Assembly: GCA_039566865.1 (NCBI GenBank)
Contig: CM076947.1
Coordinates: 1,619,501 to 1,683,500, forward strand
DNA: 64,000 nucleotides
DNA from: Aurelia coerulea
Taxonomy: Eukaryota > Cnidaria > Scyphozoa > Semaeostomeae > Ulmaridae
Direction: 5' to 3'
Shown here in pieces: positions 22,233 to 32,571 of this stretch. The translations under genes were made by a program, and so were the position numbers. The notes under the pieces are model-generated. The model searched no databases. It was not told the origin of the DNA and saw only the letters and a list, made by a program, of their open reading frames with translations. Positions within the stretch are counted from its first letter, which is position 1. Each line of letters starts with the position of its first letter.

Positions 22233-22879
22233 GTGTCGATTGTCGGATCCGAAGATGCTTGTAAAAACTTAAAAAATTGTACAACTTGTACAAAGTTTTC
22301 ATCAAAGCTAGGAGCATTGAAGAGGATGAAGTTCTTACCAACAAATGTCCTTGAAGAAATTTATCATAAAACAATCATTTCAGGGATTACTTATTGTATA
22401 TCAGTCTGGGGAAACTGCTCAGTAGCTTTGTTCCAGAGACTTGAGACAGTGCATTCAAGAGCTGCTAGACAGATTTTTAACTGCCAAGGGGCTATCCTGA
22501 TGATGTTAGTCTGACTCGTGCAAAGTGGCAACCTCTCTCTTGCATTTACAAGCGCAGCATTATAAAATGGATGCATAAGATTTACTTCAAACAAGCAGAC
22601 AAATCACTTCAAGAACTATTTGAAAGAAATCTATAAAAAAACTATGCAATATGGGACTCCAAATTCAAAATACCAAGATATAAAAAAGAGATAGGGAGGA
22701 ACAGTCTCCAGTACAGGGGCCCATTTATGTGGAATATGATACCATTAAACATTAAATCAATCGTGAACAAAGACAAATTCAAAGAAAAACTCAGAACCCT
22801 AAACGACTTCATAAAAAACTTCTCCTGTGGAAGAGAGGCAATATTGATATCCAAGAAGGACTCTGACTTTTACTATTAA
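22233..22879 (+). pseudogene. LINE reverse transcriptase C-terminal fragment
   Basis: Plus-strand thumb/C-terminal region with a frameshift near 22500. It reads L-E-E-I-Y-H-K-T-I-I-S-G-I-T-Y-C-I-S-V-W-G, then R-L-E-T-V-H-S-R-A-A-R, then L-T-R-A-K-W-Q-P-L, then N-S-L-Q-Y-R-G-P-F-M-W-N and the stop at 22877-22879. This order is typical of CR1/L2-like ORF2 ends. A ~160-bp AT-rich 3' region runs to the next MITE at 23039. Confidence 0.75.
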
Positions 22880-23038
22880 ATTAAACAATTAAACATATTT
22901 ATGAATATTTATATTTAACTGAAATGGTTTTACATTTGCTAGGGCTTTTACTTTGATTGTAATTAGGATTTATTTTATTTGCAGGTCCACATCAACCTTT
23001 GGTTGCCTGACATTTAACATGCAGTAACAAATAATATA

Positions 23039-24047
23039 CCGGGTGTCCCAAAAAAAAGTTCCGACGTTTGATTGAGCACAGAGACAAATCTTTTTAGTCT
23101 GGCAATTTCTATTCATTCTAGCTACATGCTAGATATTTCAACTTACAGTTTGCCATATCGAAGGAAGAAATTAGTAATCTGAAAATAGAGTTATGAGCTC
23201 TAACATTTCACTTTCATGTTCAAGGCAAAACCAGAGAGATTGTTACGCCTTCCTGCTCCGTGATGGTGGGGACTCCCTCGAAGAGCAACAAAAAAGTGAG
23301 TTGACAACTTGTTCATTACCTTGACGTCCCGAGCGGGCAGAAATTTTATTCACAAGAGAAAGCGTTGCTTTGTAATTGAATGGAATTTAGATTGAAATCA
23401 TTTTTGATTGTGTGAATTAGCCTAAGGTGTGGAGAATAGAAACAAAATAGGTCCCGGGACAACTGTCTGCTGCTGTTATTGTTGCCTTGTGCCAACTGGG
23501 AATTTCAAAAGGGAATTTTTACTGTTTCACGGTTTCACGGCACATAGTAGAATAGACTGTCTTTTCTTAACTAAAGAATAGTTTCAATTGCTTTTTGACC
23601 TACCATATTATGCAATAATGCATTTTTGTGTGTTTGTCCAGTCCGAATTGAGTGGCAAGGTATGAACGTAGTATTTTCCCCCTGAGACCTATTAGATTCG
23701 ATTTTCAGACCTTTTTTACTTCAAATATGCTCAATGAGCGGAACTCTTGCACGTCGTCAAGGCAATGAAACAAAGTGTCATCCCAGTTTTTGTGTTGCTC
23801 ATCCGGAGATTCCCCCTCCACCACCATGATGCAGAAAGGCATACTAATCTCTCTGATTTTGCCTTCAATATAAAGATGCGATGTTAGGACTAATAACTCC
23901 ATCTTCAGATTACTGATTTCTTCCTACGATATGCCAAACTGTAAGTTGAAATGTCCAGCATGTACCTAGAATGTATAGAAATTGCCAGATAACGAACTTT
24001 TTGTCTGCGTTCAATCAAACGCCGGAACTTTTTTTTGGGACACCCGG
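23039..24047. mobile_element. 1.0 kb TA-flanked long-TIR MITE (CCGGGTGTCCC)
   Basis: TA on both sides (23037-38, 24048-49). Inverted arms start CCGGGTGTCCCAAAAAAAAG and continue with TTCCGRCGTTTGATTGA for about 165 bp. The internal ~670 bp is unrelated to the elements at 21372 and 25573 beyond the shared tip. No transposase. Confidence 0.8.
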
Positions 24048-24085
24048 TATATGATATGATATGATTGATATGATATGATATGAAT
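24048..24085 (-). repeat. (ATATG)n microsatellite
   Basis: Short ATATGATATG repeat next to the MITE end. It lies at the expected 3' end of the minus-strand LINE relic at 24233-24950 and is probably its tail. Confidence 0.6.
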
Positions 24086-24232
24086 AAATATTTATACATG
24101 AAAATAAACCCTTCAGCATTTAATAATACATATATACAATCTTATAAAACAAACAAACAAGAATAATTTCAAAGGCAATGTAGTATCTAAATTGTTAATA
24201 TTGCTGTTCTTCCAGGGGGTCGTGTTTTGAAT

Positions 24233-24950
24233 TTAACGTTTTTGATCAGCCAGTAGGTGTGCTTTCAATTGTTTTTTAAAGCAACCGAGAGTTGAGGCCT
24301 CTCGTATATCAACAGGCGTATCGTTCCAGATTTTTAGAGCCGAATATTTGAAGCCCTTTTTTGCAAGTTCTGTATTTAATCTTGGGATCTGAAGATCATG
24401 GCAGTTTCTTGTTGCATAGCTTGAGTGCGTTGATCTTACCTCAAACTTATCCCAAAGGCTTTCAGGGCTTGGCTTATTCATAATCTTATAGGTCATAACT
24501 GACCGATCAAAAGAAATAAGATTATTGACGTTCAGCCAATCACAGGACCAGTTGTCATTTAATCTGGCACTTTCGATTATCGACTGGGCTCTATTTTGTA
24601 ATCGTTGGAGAGTTTCGAGTTTTCTTGTTGGAAGACTGCCCCAGATTACATTTGCGTAGGGTAATGTGACTTTCAACAATAACGTAATATACACTACATA
24701 GCTTCGACTGAGGGAGAATATTTTTCAGTTTCTTCAGTGAAGCAAGTCCCCCACAAATCTTGTTCTTAACAGTTTTAAATTGCTCGTCCCATTTCAGATT
24801 TTCATCAACCATTACTCCTAATGATTTGGTTTTGGAAACTCGTTTTATTTCAGAGTCATTCAACTTTAACGCATTCGATATATTTACAGCTTTTGTTTTC
24901 CGAGGGTGGACTTCCATATGCAGGACTGGAGCATCAAGTCAGTTGATTAG
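24233..24950 (-). pseudogene. LINE reverse transcriptase C-terminal fragment
   Basis: Minus-strand relic in two frames with a shift near 24690. The upstream frame has H-P-R-K-T-K-A-V-N-I, then K-S-L-G-V-M-V-D-E-N-L-K-W. The downstream frame has L-P-Y-A-N-V-I-W-G, then L-Q-R-L-Q-N-R-A-Q, then K-G-F-K-Y-S-A-L-K-I-W-N. These are thumb and C-terminal signatures of non-LTR reverse transcriptases (K-x-L-G-V-x-x-D, L-x-x-L-Q-N-R-A, A-x-x-x-W-N). 5' truncated near 24950. Confidence 0.75.
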
Positions 24951-25570
24951 CAAATTGGTGCAATAATAAAAAGAAATGAAAAATACGAAGCAAACCAAAG
25001 CTAACCTGTCGGTTGATTTCCAATTGAAACTTCCCCAGTAATTTGCAACCATTGTCGTCTCCTTCCCAGTCGTAGTCAACTCAGGCATTTTATGGCGCTC
25101 TTTTTCGTAAGACAAAACTAAACGGTTGGGCAGTTGCTGTTGTTGCTGTTATTATCCAGGGAAAACTTTACACCAGAGATATCTAAAAGCTGCTACGATA
25201 CAAAAGTCGCGCTTTTCAGGGGAGAATACGAAAAGAAAGAGCTATTTATTGTAACACAATATGAACACAGAATTGTGACTACAAAGACCAGTGAGAAATA
25301 GTTATAAAAAGCGTGTTTTTTTCCTGACAATGGCCATGCATTGCAAATGATCAATGTTCTTTTGACACAGAAAAAACTGGCAACTGTATCTTAAAAAACA
25401 CTAAACTTTGTACAATCATTTCAGAGTTTCTTGGTTGATCAGACAATCTATGATCAATGTCATAAACAAAAACTATGATTTTGTAATATTAAATTCTATA
25501 AGAAACTCGCTTGGCTCAGCTTGCAGTGCTAAAAGGTATGAATTATGATTTAGTTCCTCATACTGCTACA
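24951..25570. other. No supported gene
   Basis: AT-rich DNA between a LINE relic and a MITE. No coding or repeat signal that I can support. Confidence 0.4.
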
Positions 25571-25572
25571 TA

Positions 25573-26178
25573 CCGGGTGTCCCAAAAAAATGTATACGGA
25601 TTTGGTTGATTCCAGCGATGCAAATTTAGCTTTAATCAATGGCTAATCACTCTCAAAATGTTCCTTGATAGTTAACTTGAAGATAGATACCTCGTTTGCT
25701 GGTATTGGTGCTTTGAGAGCAGAGATATCAATCTTGAAAGTTCAAATTTGCGTCCACTTGCAAACCAGAGATTTGGCCTTTTGGCCTAAGCAAGTTTCTG
25801 AAGCACATCAAAATTATGAACTGAAACTAATGAACAATTAAGAAATTGCCCAATAGATGACTGGGGGGTGACTCCTGAAAAACAGAATAACAGAATATCT
25901 AATATTGTTCAAATTTTATCAAGGATATCGTTGATTTATACGCTGTGCCTTAAGAAATTGCTTAGGCCAAAAGGCTAAAGCTCTGGTTTGCAGGAAGAGG
26001 CAAATTTGAACTTTCAAGATTGACATTTCTGCTCTCTAAGTACTAATATCAACAAACGAGGTATCGATGTTCAAGTTAACTATCGAGGAACATTTTTAGA
26101 ATGATTAGACATTGATTGAAGCTAAATTCACAGCGCTGGAGTCAACCAAATCCGTATACATTTTTTTGGGACACCCGG
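25573..26178. mobile_element. 606-bp TA-flanked long-TIR MITE (CCGGGTGTCCC)
   Basis: TA at 25571-72 and 26179-80. Arms start CCGGGTGTCCCAAAAAAATG, then TATACGGATTTGGTTGA. They stay recognisable for about 230 bp each, so most of the element is inverted repeat with a short central spacer. Confidence 0.85.
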
Positions 26179-26259
26179 TATCACCGACAACAACAAATAT
26201 TGAGCCTTCCTAAGCTTAATTAGCGCAGTTCACTCAAAAAATCACTGGAATGCCATCTT

Positions 26260-26710
26260 GAATTCTGGATCTTGAATTAGACTCTTTCATTTTGAATCTT
26301 GAATTCTGGATCTTGAATTAGGGTGTTTCATTTTGAATCTTGAATTCCGGATCTTGAATTGGGTGTTTCACTCTGGATCTTGAATTCCGGATCTTGAATT
26401 AGACTCTTTCATTTTGAATCTTGAATTCTGGATCTTGAATTAGGCTCTTTCATTTTGAATCTTGAATTCCGGATCTTGAATTAGGGTGTTTCATTTTGAA
26501 TCTTGAATTCCGGATCTTGAATTGAATTAGGGTGTTTCATTTTGAATCTTGAATTCCGTATCTTGAATTAGGGTGTTTCACTCTGGATCTTGAATTCCGG
26601 ATCTTGAATTAGGCTCTTTCACTTTGAATCTTGAATTCTGGATCTTGAATTAGGGTTTTTCATTTTGAATCTTGAATTCCGGATCTTTGGATCTTGGAAC
26701 TTGAATTAGA
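26260..26710 (+). repeat. ~41-bp minisatellite (GGATCTTGAATTAGG…)
   Basis: About eleven tandem units of a composite ~41-bp period. Each contains GGATCTTGAATTAG, a CTCTTTCATTTTGAATC or GTGTTTCA variant, and TTGAATTCYGGATC. Two unit types (GGGTGTTTCA and GACTCTTTCA) alternate, suggesting higher-order turnover. Confidence 0.85.
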
Positions 26711-27326
26711 GACTCTCAAATTTCAGGGATTTGTGTATATGGAATGGATCTCTCGACCCTCCTCTCAAATGCAAATTGTAAGTTGAGTGATGAGAAAAGG
26801 TTTGTGTATCAGCTCTTGAGCTCCTTAACTTCATGTTACTTTATCCTTGTAGAAATGGAAAATTGCACAATACTCTGGCATTTTGGATCGTTGAATAAAT
26901 ATAGGCATTTATTTATTGTTCGATGTTGCATCCTTTCCTGTTCGTCGTCCTATCTTGTTACGACAGACGCCATTTTGAAATTCGTTGGTCGCTTTTTGCT
27001 GTTGGCTTCGGGTCAGTTGACATGCGCTAGCAGCCAGGATGTGATTGGTTAAGAAACAATTGGCTTCACGGGAACCAATAACCATTCGCTTTCTATTAAA
27101 TGATTCCCCTAATTTGACCAATCAGAAGGTTGCTACCTTTGCTACCGAGAGGAATCCCCAACATGCTATTGACCAATCACAGGAGACGTTGTTAAAACCT
27201 CTACCTAGATGGCTTGTTGGGGAGATGAGATCGGGTTTGTTCGCGGAAATTAAATGTCCCCCCATGCATACAGTACATACGCATGCGTAGTAGCAATTTT
27301 AACATCGATACGTTGCAGCCCCCATC
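26711..27326. other. CCAAT-rich flank left of the Harbinger element
   Basis: Several CCAAT-type motifs within ~150 bp (GATTGGTTAAG 27042, GAACCAATAACC 27073, GACCAATCAGAAG 27117, GACCAATCACAGG 27171). This clustering can mark an animal promoter. No transcript start or exon is supported, so a promoter call is only a possibility. Confidence 0.3.
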
Positions 27327-27493
27327 TAATAGCGAGTTTACGATTCACGACGCAGCTCAACACGACGCAGCGCAAGGGCCTGAAACGAGCGCGGTTAGCA
27401 CGTCGTCGCCCCATCCTACGCACGAAGTTACGAAATGCGACGAGGCGCTGGTTTTGGCGCCAAAATAGAAAATTTCTTCAGACCTATTTCAAA

Positions 27494-28561
27494 ATGGAGG
27501 AAGCACTTCTGCTTATGCACGATGTGAATGTCATCAACGATGAAGATCTTTTCCTTTTGCATGAGGCAAATAGACCTCGTAATCTACATGTAGGGCTTCC
27601 CTACTGGAAGTACGAGAGATTTAGTTTGGAAGACATGAGAGACGACGAATGTGAAGTAGAAATGCGTTTCAAGAAGGATGACATCTACAATCTCGTACAT
27701 ACTTTTGGCCTACCTGAAGTTTATCGGTGCTACAATGGACTGGTTGTAGACTCCGTGGAAGCTCTATGTGTGTGCTTGAAACGATTCACATATCCCTGCA
27801 GATATGCGGACCTGGTTCCAAGATTTGGTAGGCCTGTACCTCAACTTTGCATGATCACAAATATGATGGTTGATGATCTGTTTGATAGATACTCCCACCT
27901 TCTTCAAGACCTTGACCAGCCTTGGCTTTCTCCTGCAAACCTCCAGCTATTTGCAGCAACAGTCCACGATAAAGGTGCTGCCCTGGATAACTGTTGGGGC
28001 TTTGTTGATGGGACAGTTAGGCCAATTTGCAGACCACAGCGTGACCAGAGGGCAGTCTACAATGGCCATAAAAGGGTGCATGCCATCAAGTTTCAGTCTG
28101 TTGTGACCCCAAATGGACTGATAGCCAGCTTGTATGGTCCAGTTGAGGGCAGACGACATGATAGTAGAATGTTGGCAATGTCAGGCCTGTTAGAGCAACT
28201 GGAAGAGCACTCATTCTCGCCAACTGGTCAAGCTTTGTGCATCTATGGAGACCCTGCCTATCCTCATCGCCTACATCTGCAGTGCCCTTATGCAAGAAGA
28301 GCTGTCCTGACACCTGAGGAACAAGCCTTCAATCAATCGATGAGCCAGGTTCGAGTGTCAGTTGAATGGGTTTTTGGGGACATAGTCAACTACTTAAAGT
28401 TTGTGGACTTCAAGAAGAACCTCAAGATTGGCCTAAGTTCTGTTGGCAAGTTCTATGTTGTCAGTGCCCTGATGAGAAATGCACTTACTTGCCTTTATGG
28501 CAATACAACATCAGCATTCTTTGATTTGCAGCCACCAGCACTTAATGAGTACTTCTTGTAG
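27494..28561 (+). CDS. Harbinger transposase (HARBI1-like nuclease)
   Basis: A 355-codon frame from ATG 27494. The longer open frame upstream lies in the terminal CG-rich region and lacks family similarity, so this ATG is preferred; a 5' exon remains possible. The N-terminal half has L-P-Y-W-K-Y-E-R-F-S and an R-F-x-Y-P-C-R-Y-A-D-L region. The DDE_4-type core has D in G-F-V-D-G-T (28007-28009), D in Y-G-D-P-A-Y-P (28250-28252) and E in S-V-E-W-V-F-G (28364-28366). H-D-S-R-M lies between the first two, as in HARBI1. It cuts and reinserts the element and normally needs the Myb-like partner for nuclear entry and end binding. The frame is intact and may be active. AATAAA at 28868 may serve as its poly(A) signal. 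Confidence 0.92.
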   Translation: MEEALLLMHDVNVINDEDLFLLHEANRPRNLHVGLPYWKYERFSLEDMRDDECEVEMRFKKDDIYNLVHTFGLPEVYRCYNGLVVDSVEALCVCLKRFTYPCRYADLVPRFGRPVPQLCMITNMMVDDLFDRYSHLLQDLDQPWLSPANLQLFAATVHDKGAALDNCWGFVDGTVRPICRPQRDQRAVYNGHKRVHAIKFQSVVTPNGLIASLYGPVEGRRHDSRMLAMSGLLEQLEEHSFSPTGQALCIYGDPAYPHRLHLQCPYARRAVLTPEEQAFNQSMSQVRVSVEWVFGDIVNYLKFVDFKKNLKIGLSSVGKFYVVSALMRNALTCLYGNTTSAFFDLQPPALNEYFL

Positions 28562-29009
28562 GTTCCCAATGAAGACCTGATGACTTGAAGATGAAGAAAC
28601 TATGTCCTCAAAAAAGAACACAGATAAAACAGCTTTTTTAAAAGCTACCACCATTGCCATTGAGCGTGGACCGATACTGTCTCACACAATATTTTCTGAG
28701 TTGTTTCTTCCAAACTGTCCAAACATTTTGCTTGTGCAATTAAAATGTTCTGTTTACTATAATAGAAAATTAAAAAAAAAATGCTTTGACAAAAACAAAA
28801 GTTCCTATCCTCAAGCTTTGGATGCAGAATTTTCCTTGTTGATTTTTTGCAAGATTAAACGTTCTTCAATAAAGTAAAAACAATTTTGGCACCAAAGATT
28901 GCTGAAACAAAAATTATCTCAGCAGAGCAGGCAACATAATTGGCATGTTTAATAAAAATACAGGAACAAAGTTGTTTGAAAAATTACAAAAGTAGAAATA
29001 ATTCACATT
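28562..29009. other. Spacer between the convergent Harbinger genes
   Basis: AT-rich 3' region of both genes. AATAAA at 28868 on the plus strand; nothing else notable. Confidence 0.5.
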
Positions 29010-29791
29010 TCATTTCTTTTCTAAATTGCTTTTTGTTAGCTCAAATAAGATTTGATTTTGCCTTTGCATTTGTTGAAACATGGCCTGCTGCTGCTGCAAT
29101 TGCTGTTGTAATATGGCAACCATGTCCTGATCTTTCTTATTCCTTGCCTCTTGGTCTCGCATCCTCTGCTCTACTTCCCTTTCCCTCAGATCTTTCTCCT
29201 AAGCTCCCACTCTCTCTCACCCTCTCTCTCCTTCAAGGCCATCTCTCTCTTTTTTAATTCTATCTCTTCCCTTCGTATCTCTAATTCTCCTTCACTCTTC
29301 TCTTTCAAATATTCCACTGTGTCTCCTGGGCTGCTGCATTTCATCTTTTTCTTAGCACTTTCTGGGCTTTCCCTCTCTCTTGTTTGGGACAGTCTCTCCA
29401 TTGACCTCTTTCTCACATCCTCAGCAGTCTCCTTCTCTTTCTCTGCATTCATTTCTCTTCTTTCCTCCCCTTTTGCAAGTTCGTCCTGTGCACCCTCAGT
29501 CCTTTCAACAATATCTCGGAGAGCCTCATCCAGCTCTGTATGTTCTGGGTTTATTCCACTTGCCCTTTCTTCTGCTGCCATCTTGCGCTTGTGATTTTTT
29601 TCAAGTTTCATGAAATGATCTCTTACTGACCTCTGATCAACCATAAAACGGGGCTTTTCAATGTGACTTAACGAATTGGCAACTCTATCCCAGCACTGAC
29701 CACGCTCACGAGAGCCATGCTTAAATTTATAAGGTTCTTCAACAAGTATTTCTCGGCACAAGAGGACATCATGCTGATTTGTCCAGATCAT
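29010..29791 (-). pseudogene. Harbinger Myb/SANT-like DNA-binding partner, frameshifted
   Basis: ATG 29791 follows a likely acceptor (CACCCTAG|). The N-terminal ~90 residues have a Myb/SANT-like pattern: W near the start (M-I-W-T-N-Q-H-D), C-W-D-R-V-A-N-S-L, and a basic helix with R-S-V-R-D-H-F. A long Glu/Lys/Arg coiled coil follows. The frame stops at 29186, but a 1-nt shift near 29195 opens a frame that continues the charged coil (E-K-D-L-R-E-R-E-V-E-Q-R-M), then a Gln-rich tail to TGA at 29010-29012. The original protein was thus about 260 residues plus any 5' exon. A possible 5' exon starts at an ATG near 30572, but its phase does not fit simply. In Harbinger elements this protein recruits the transposase to the DNA. 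Confidence 0.75.
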
Positions 29792-29875
29792 TTTTTGTCT
29801 AGGGTGAGAACAATTCCATGTATAAAGCAAGGAAAACAGAAAAAGTACAAATGTGATCAATGACACTGTTAGCAA

Positions 29876-30852
29876 TCAGACAACAACTACAGCTTGAACA
29901 ATTTTCCTAGAAGTTGATATACAACATACAACAAGCTTCTTTTGTAAAATCTCATTTCTAATAGTCTATAAATTGGGATTCTAAAAATGGAAACATAATT
30001 TGTAACTGTGTGTAACTGCTTGTCAAGATTAAAATTGCCAAACCTATTAGAAATACTGAAGCTGATGCTATGCTTCTCATAAAATTGCCTTGCAATTTAT
30101 GCATGATTAGCCTTCTCGTAGATTCCATTACATCCATGGTTATTGGAAAACAACACCATAATTTCCATTGGAAATGAGTCAAAAAGTTATGATAACATGA
30201 AATTGTTTGCTAAATGCCAATCATTCCCTTTAATTTAGTTATCCATTTTATTTCACAGCTAAGGCAGATATTGTAGGGTTGCTTTCCTTGCTTTAAAACC
30301 CTGCCAGGATCATTTTACATAAGTTATAACAAGAAAGAAAGCAATGAATATCAGGGAAATTTCCTAAAAATGACGTTGGCCTAGGCCCATGAAGGGCAAA
30401 CTATTAAATCAGGTAAAATAAATTTTTGAGTTTATTAAATGATCATTAGATCCTAGTGTGCACTAAAACATCACTAAAAGCAAGCAATACATGAGTTTCA
30501 GGTGAAATTACGAACATTTGTGCCTTCTTTCGCTGTTCTTGAACTTGCACTTCGGATCCCTGGGAAGCCATTTTTATGAACGATATCACTCGAATTCGAT
30601 AGCCTAGAAAATGATAAAAATGGAAGGAAAATTACTTTTAGAAGGCACAGTTATGTAAAAGAATAGTTGATTTATTGAAATTCGACATCTTAAGGAATGC
30701 AAAAGCCATACTTACTTAAAAAACTGCTGCGTTGTCTTCACGACGTAGAAACTTTGAACTTGCATTGTGAACCAGACGAAGACGCGTTGTGGTGAAGCAA
30801 GACACCTTGGCCGCGCTAGTTCCTAGTCCCCACAGGCGCGTCTTCATGTGGC
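29876..30852. other. Harbinger 5' region of the SANT-like gene
   Basis: AT-rich internal sequence that becomes CG-rich towards the right terminus. A short ATG frame on the minus strand at about 30513-30572 (M-A-S-Q-G-S-E-V) could be a first exon, unproven. Confidence 0.35.
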
Positions 30853-30929
30853 GCGTCGTGAATCGTAAACTCGCTAATATCCACAACAAACCATTACAAC
30901 TGCTGTATTCCTTTGGAGTAACGGCAGAT

Positions 30930-30983
30930 TGGCGAAGCGGTAGCCTCGAGCTCCTCACACACCGGCAACCCGAGTTCGAATCC
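30930..30983 (+). repeat. tRNA-like Pol III promoter boxes (SINE-like)
   Basis: A box TGGCGAAGCGG (30930-30940) matches TRGCNNAGYNG and B box AGTTCGAATCC (30973-30983) matches GGTTCGANTCC at one base less than perfect, 32 nt apart as in tRNA genes. The predicted acceptor and T stems do not pair well (T-stem CCGAG versus CCCTA), so it is not a functional tRNA. A tRNA-derived SINE head or decayed tRNA pseudogene fits. It starts ~50 bp beyond the Harbinger right end. Confidence 0.5.
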
Positions 30984-31010
30984 CTACTGGGGTAACTTTT
31001 TATTTTATAA

Positions 31011-31334
31011 TTTTTTCTTCATGTCTCTGCTTGTTCTGTTCTGCCAGTGCAATCTGGTATGAACATAATATTCTGAGCTCTCCATAATGCAAGCAACGGG
31101 CTTTGAACCAAAACCCACCCCACATTTAGGTTAATTGGCCAAGAGCAAAGAGGCATCGCACCACTTGGACCGACGGGTATTTGTCTCATGACACAAGCAC
31201 TCAACATCATACTGTGTCGAGCTGTGTGCTGTTGTTTCCCTGCTTACCCCTGATAAAAACGACTGAAGATTGCCGTGAAGTGTCCTAATTTTGCGGGAAA
31301 CTCTCCGTAATTTTTATTTTCCTTGTTATTCCTT
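31011..31334. other. Possible SINE body, otherwise nothing
   Basis: Downstream of the tRNA-like head. Contains GGGTTTTGGTTC-type and GGTCCAAGTGG-type segments in inverted sense but no diagnostic tail. No gene. Confidence 0.25.
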
Positions 31335-31343
31335 GTTAGAACT

Positions 31344-31802
31344 CCCGGGGGAGGGGTACTTCACTATAGATTTATACAGGGGTGTGCACCGCCAGGATTT
31401 CTGTTATGACCCAATCCCAGAAGTTTGGTCAGATATTGATACCCAATCCCAGAATTTTGGTCAGATATTGATACCCAATTCCAGAACTTTGAAGAAGTAG
31501 CAAAGAACAATTCAATGTTAAATCGCATTCAATTTCAAATAATTTCAACGGATTTCCTCTCAGTTATGGTCACAAACAGAACAAATTTGTTCTGAATCAA
31601 TGGGGGACATTGAACACCCATTACCAGAATTTTTAGTACAACAGTTAACCCCAATCCCAGAAAGTTCCAAGTGAAAGTATACCCCAATCACAGAAAATAT
31701 CCAGTGAAAGTATACCCCATTCCCAGAATTTTCAGGCCAAAAACTACCCAAAACTGGCGCACATCCCTGTCTGACCCGATAGTGAAGTACCCCCCCCCTG
31801 GG
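31344..31802. mobile_element. 459-bp hAT-like MITE with G-run termini
   Basis: 8-bp direct repeat TTAGAACT at 31336-31343 and 31803-31810. Inverted ends CCCGGGGGAGGGGTACTTCA and, on the right, CCCAGGGGGGGGGGTACTTC. Both continue CACTAT and, further in, CAGGGRTGTGC. The interior repeats GACCCAATCCCAGAA / GATACCCAATYCCAGAA several times on one strand. An 8-bp duplication points to hAT. No transposase encoded. Confidence 0.85.
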
Positions 31803-31810
31803 TTAGAACT

Positions 31811-32350
31811 CTAGTAGTAATTTAAAACCTAACTGTAATATGCATGTGCATCTACCGCAAGAAGCAAATAGCTCCGTGAACAAACCACTGACGCTTTTGT
31901 TCTACACAATAGAATCGAGACCTCGTCTCCCCAACAAATGCTGAGAAGAATTGCTACAGCAACTACCATGCAAGAATACGACACCTCTCTTTCTCTGTTA
32001 GAACATTGTACATGGTGGAAAGAAAAGCAAAATCTCCCTTCATGGTTCTCCAAGACTTTGTTATCAGAAAGTCAGGTTAGGTCAAATTCAGTTGAAGATC
32101 TCTAACCAACATAAATCCCGTAGTGCCAATGCTTCGAACATCTGTTCATCTGTCAAAAATCAAAATGAAACTAAAAACACGGCAAGAAAAGCTAACGTTT
32201 CTGCATAGTTTTTATGTCGGAAATGTTTGAGAAACGGACAGTTTCTGAGGATTTCTCAAGTTGAGATTTGATGGAGACTCAACATTTCCGCTTTGATTGC
32301 TAACATAAAAAATCAGCAGAAAGGCACATTTCCGTTTCCTTTAAGTCTCA
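31811..32350. other. No supported gene
   Basis: Unique AT-rich sequence with short frames only. Confidence 0.35.
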
Positions 32351-32571
32351 TAGCAGAAATTTGGACATTTCTAACATTAGAAACTATCGTGAAATCTCCC
32401 GTTTCTGTCCCAAAATGTTACAGAGACTGCGCGTTTCGGACGAGAAACAACACGTTTTCTCACAGCAGAAATTTGGACATTTCAAATATCAGAAACTATC
32501 GGGAATCTCCCGTTTCCTTCCAAAACGTTACAGAGACTGAGCGTTTCGGACGAGAAACAACACGTTTTCTT
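32351..32571 (+). repeat. ~110-bp tandem duplication
   Basis: Two adjacent copies (about 32351-32462 and 32463-32571) of a unit running from AGCAGAAATTTGGACATTTC through GAAACTATCG and TTACAGAGACTG to GAAACAACACGTTTTCTY. About ten substitutions and small indels separate them. Confidence 0.75.

Larger units (their letters stand above)
27332..30874. mobile_element. Complete Harbinger (PIF/Harbinger) DNA transposon
   Basis: Terminal inverted repeats are perfect over 22 bp (27332-27353 and 30853-30874, GCGAGTTTACGATTCACGAC…). Weaker similarity extends through the next ~40 bp of CG-rich sequence. Both ends abut TAATA (27327-27331 and 30875-30879), compatible with the 3-bp target duplication of Harbinger. 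It carries the family's two proteins, a DDE transposase (plus) and a Myb/SANT-like partner (minus), arranged convergently. Length ~3.5 kb is normal. Confidence 0.92.

Noticed and set aside
24049..24085. (ATATG)n as part of the MITE at 23039-24047
   Set aside because: It lies outside the TA-flanked end and fits better as the 3' tail of the minus-strand LINE.
26260..26710. Minisatellite as a coding repeat domain
   Set aside because: Stops occur in all frames within a few units and no splice signals are evident.
29151..29594. Plus-strand 147-codon Ser/Leu-rich frame with membrane-like composition
   Set aside because: It is the antisense of the Glu/Lys coiled coil in the Harbinger SANT-like gene.
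30921..30995. Functional tRNA gene
   Set aside because: A and B boxes are good, but acceptor and T stems do not pair and no clear anticodon arm can be drawn.
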